Source: Candidatus Bathyarchaeota archaeon (GTDB taxonomy: Archaea > Thermoproteota > Bathyarchaeia > Bathyarchaeales > WUQV01). From it: a DNA stretch of 14,688 bases. The notes under the pieces are model-generated. The model was not told the DNA's origin. It ran no database searches and saw nothing but the letters and a program-made list of their open reading frames with translations. Positions 13,350 to 14,688 of the stretch are shown here, in pieces. The stretch is taken from the NCBI GenBank assembly GCA_009889585.1, contig WUQV01000149.1, positions 1 to 14,688 on the forward strand, read 5' to 3'. The stretch's first letter is position 1. The number at the start of each line of letters is the position of its first letter. The translations under genes and the position numbers were made by a program.

Positions 13350-13856
13350 ATGGGAAGGAGAAGAAGGAGGAAGGTGATTCGCATTCCTAAGAAGCGCTTA
13401 CCTAAGTTTTTTGATTGTCCAGAGTGTGGAAAGCCAAAGTCTATTAAAGTTAATATATCTTTAGCGGAGTGGACGATTACTGCTATATGTGGTGAATGCA
13501 ATAATGAAGATATAGCGAAGTTAAGTAAGAAGCTAACGATTCTTTACTGCTCAAAATGTGATCGTGAAATAGTTCGTGTTAAGTTTGATGAACCTAATTC
13601 GTTAATTGCAATAGAATGTAGCAAGTGCAATGGTAAAAACTTCTTCAAGGTATCGGCTACTGACGTTTTAAAAACTCCGTTTAATTGCCTTTGCGATCCC
13701 ATGAAGCAAGGGAAGTTGACGATTTCGCCACCAGGTAAATTCGCGGAGGTAGCCTGCGGAAGCTGTGGGTTGAGAAGCTTCTTTAAGCCTAAGCCAACGG
13801 ATGCGCCAGTGGACGTTTACGCAAGCTTCATCGATCGTTATTATGGCAAAGGATGA
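13350..13856 (+). CDS. Elf1-like protein with three tandem zinc ribbons
   Basis: 168 residues with twelve cysteines in three evenly spaced CxxC pairs-of-pairs: C23/C26-C47/C50, C67/C70-C90/C93 and C113/C115-C136/C139 (the third opens with CxC). The Arg/Lys-rich start (MGRRRRRKVIRIPKKRLPKF) running into a zinc ribbon is the layout of eukaryotic Elf1 and its archaeal relatives, which bind elongating RNA polymerase. Those are usually single-ribbon proteins, so the two extra ribbons are unusual. GAGGTGA lies 5 nt before ATG 13350, a strong site. The gene is the last of the cluster with the SMC-like ATPase. Acting on transcription is inferred from the first ribbon; nucleic-acid binding by the others is plausible. 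Codon use shifts to GC-rich after about 13700. Confidence 0.75.
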   Translation: MGRRRRRKVIRIPKKRLPKFFDCPECGKPKSIKVNISLAEWTITAICGECNNEDIAKLSKKLTILYCSKCDREIVRVKFDEPNSLIAIECSKCNGKNFFKVSATDVLKTPFNCLCDPMKQGKLTISPPGKFAEVACGSCGLRSFFKPKPTDAPVDVYASFIDRYYGKG

Positions 13857-13867
13857 GCGAATCATAT

Positions 13868-13886
13868 CGTTCGCGTTAAACGAACG
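13868..13886. repeat. Short inverted repeat after the zinc-ribbon gene
   Basis: CGTTCG (13868-13873) and CGAACG (13881-13886) flank a 7-base loop, 12 bases after the stop of the cluster. A small hairpin at the 3' end of the transcript is possible; no T-run follows. Confidence 0.3.
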
Positions 13887-13958
13887 CTTCCGTAGATCTA
13901 TTCGTCGACTTAAAGTATTAAGGAAGTTAAGGAATACGTAAGGCTCATGGATTTAAGG

Positions 13959-13965
13959 TTATATA
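13959..13965 (+). promoter_or_regulatory. TATA promoter of the membrane-protein gene
   Basis: TTATATA predicts transcription from about 13987. The sequence GGGGGTG (13994-14000) lies directly before ATG 14002 and complements the 3' end of archaeal 16S rRNA. Promoter plus ribosome binding site support a gene starting at 14002 rather than at the later TTG 14111. Confidence 0.6.
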
Positions 13966-14001
13966 CCATGTATTGCTATTAGCATCAAAATATGGGGGTG
14001 A

Positions 14002-14452
14002 ATGTTGTTGGGGCAAGCATCATGTTCGTTAATCTCACTCATTAAAAGAATTAACAAAACTTGTATTAACAAGCTTCATAATTTCTCTCATCGGCGGAAT
14101 ACTCATCCTATTGGTAATTTTAATGCCTCGAATAATTATCGGTTATGGTAAATCACCGATTGAGGAGGTATTTTCATCGACTTGGAAGATCGCACTAGTT
14201 TTCCTCATCCCAGCGATGGTTGGCTTTTTGTATGGGATCAGCATAGGCCTTTCTAAAGTGTTCATTGGTTCTCTTCCACTCGACGCGATTTACCTTACGT
14301 CAGGCTTAACCGTCGTTAGCTTGCGTATCGCTAAGCTGGGGATCCTCGCTAGTTATACCGTGATGGCAGGATCGCTATGGGCTTTCATCTTAAGCTTGAT
14401 TACGTGCGCTATAGGAAGCGCGATAAGAAAGATGAAGAGCAGAAGAATCTGA
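14002..14452 (+). CDS. Multi-pass membrane protein, reading frame shifted at an A-run
   Basis: From ATG 14002 the frame reads MLLGQASCSLISLIK and then turns into nonsense. If one A of the AAAA at 14044-14047 is dropped it continues smoothly as ELTKLVLTSFIISLIGG and stays open to 14452, about 149 residues. Without the correction the only start is TTG 14111, which cuts into the first membrane helix and has no binding site. Three or four hydrophobic segments are visible: LVLTSFIISLIGGILILLVI; IALVFLIPAMVGFLYGISIG; and a region from GLTVVSLRIAKLGIL to AFILSLITCAIGSAI. The C-terminus is basic (RKMKSRRI), probably cytoplasmic. A faint resemblance to the membrane domain of archaeal pilus/archaellum platform proteins is not enough for a name. 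The indel may be a real mutation, a slippery site or a sequence error. Confidence 0.6.
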
Positions 14453-14532
14453 GTGCAATAAGCTTGTGGCTGATTCGTTATGGAGTAAAGGGAAGGCCTA
14501 AGGAGTTACGTAGCCGTCGTTAGAACGATCCG

Positions 14533-14688
14533 TTAAACGCCTGCTATCGCTAAGGCGCCGCTTATCACCCCAAGCAAGAGCCCTACGATGAAGCCGCCTC
14601 CTATTGGGAAGCTAAGGGTTGAGAACACGATGATGATCACTCCCCCGAGGACGTTCCTGCCTTTGTAAAGGCAATAAGCGCCCGCCAA
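14533..14688 (-). CDS. C-terminal end of a small membrane protein (cut by window edge)
   Basis: The last 51 codons of a gene entering from the right. The peptide has a short polar loop (LYKGRNVLG), then two glycine-rich hydrophobic helices (VIIIVFSTLSFPIGGGF and IVGLLLGVISGALAIAGV) and a TAA stop at 14535-14533. The Gly-rich helical hairpin is common in small archaeal and bacterial membrane proteins of unknown function. It converges with the gene ending at 14452, with 80 bases between them. Family cannot be named from this part. Confidence 0.6.
   Translation of the reverse strand: MAGAYCLYKGRNVLGGVIIIVFSTLSFPIGGGFIVGLLLGVISGALAIAGV

Noticed and set aside
13166..13501. Minus-strand open frame opposite the 12562 gene and the zinc-ribbon gene
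   Set aside because: It spans the border of two well-supported genes and is a shadow reading of AT-rich coding DNA.
1..14688. CRISPR array, transposase or rRNA gene
   Set aside because: No regularly spaced repeats, no DDE or serine/tyrosine recombinase motifs and no rRNA-like sequence were seen; the two copies of the 58-bp repeat are too few and too diverged for an array.

Overview
The window is archaeal. The evidence is the gene order spt5(nusG)-rpl11-rpl1-rpl10-rpl12 on the minus strand, an acidic P-stalk protein ending in ALFG, an Elf1-type zinc-ribbon protein, a tungsten aldehyde:ferredoxin oxidoreductase, a VapBC pair, TATA-box promoters and GAGGTG-type ribosome binding sites. The flavour is that of an anaerobic, possibly thermophilic TACK-type archaeon, but no marker here fixes the lineage.

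Layout. (1) 1-390: the 5' part of a vapC toxin gene behind vapB (minus), with a palindromic operator next to the TATA box. (2) 648-2483: an AOR-family enzyme (plus). (3) 2484-3790: decayed DNA, then a small winged-helix-like gene overlapping a retropepsin-like gene, with orphan promoter elements. (4) 3788-4765: a single-pass membrane-anchored protein of unknown function, from a probably leaderless promoter, followed by a T-run terminator. (5) 4870-6180: about 1.3 kb with no convincing intact gene but several coding remnants, including a degraded piece of rpl12 and one copy of a 58-bp repeat whose partner lies at 2521. (6) 6234-6723: two small overlapping genes that may be one frameshifted gene. 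(7) 6724-7528: more decayed coding DNA. (8) 7508-10399 (minus): the ribosomal stalk operon headed by spt5. (9) 10521-13856 (plus), divergent from spt5: a compact four-gene cluster of a 52-aa protein, an SMC/Rad50-like ATPase, a helical protein with a winged-helix segment and a three-zinc-ribbon Elf1-like protein. (10) 13959-14688: a membrane-protein gene that looks frameshifted, and the 3' end of another membrane-protein gene on the minus strand.

The most interesting system is the 10521-13856 cluster. A small SMC-family ATPase is tightly linked to a possible winged-helix partner and a possible transcription elongation factor. It is transcribed back-to-back with spt5 from about 120 bp of shared upstream DNA, which suggests a chromosome-organising or DNA-repair complex linked to transcription. 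The second notable theme is genome decay: fragments with frameshifts or stops fill both long gene-poor stretches. The two copies of the 58-bp repeat differ only by transitions and one gap. Synonymous GC content also switches inside genes rather than at their borders.
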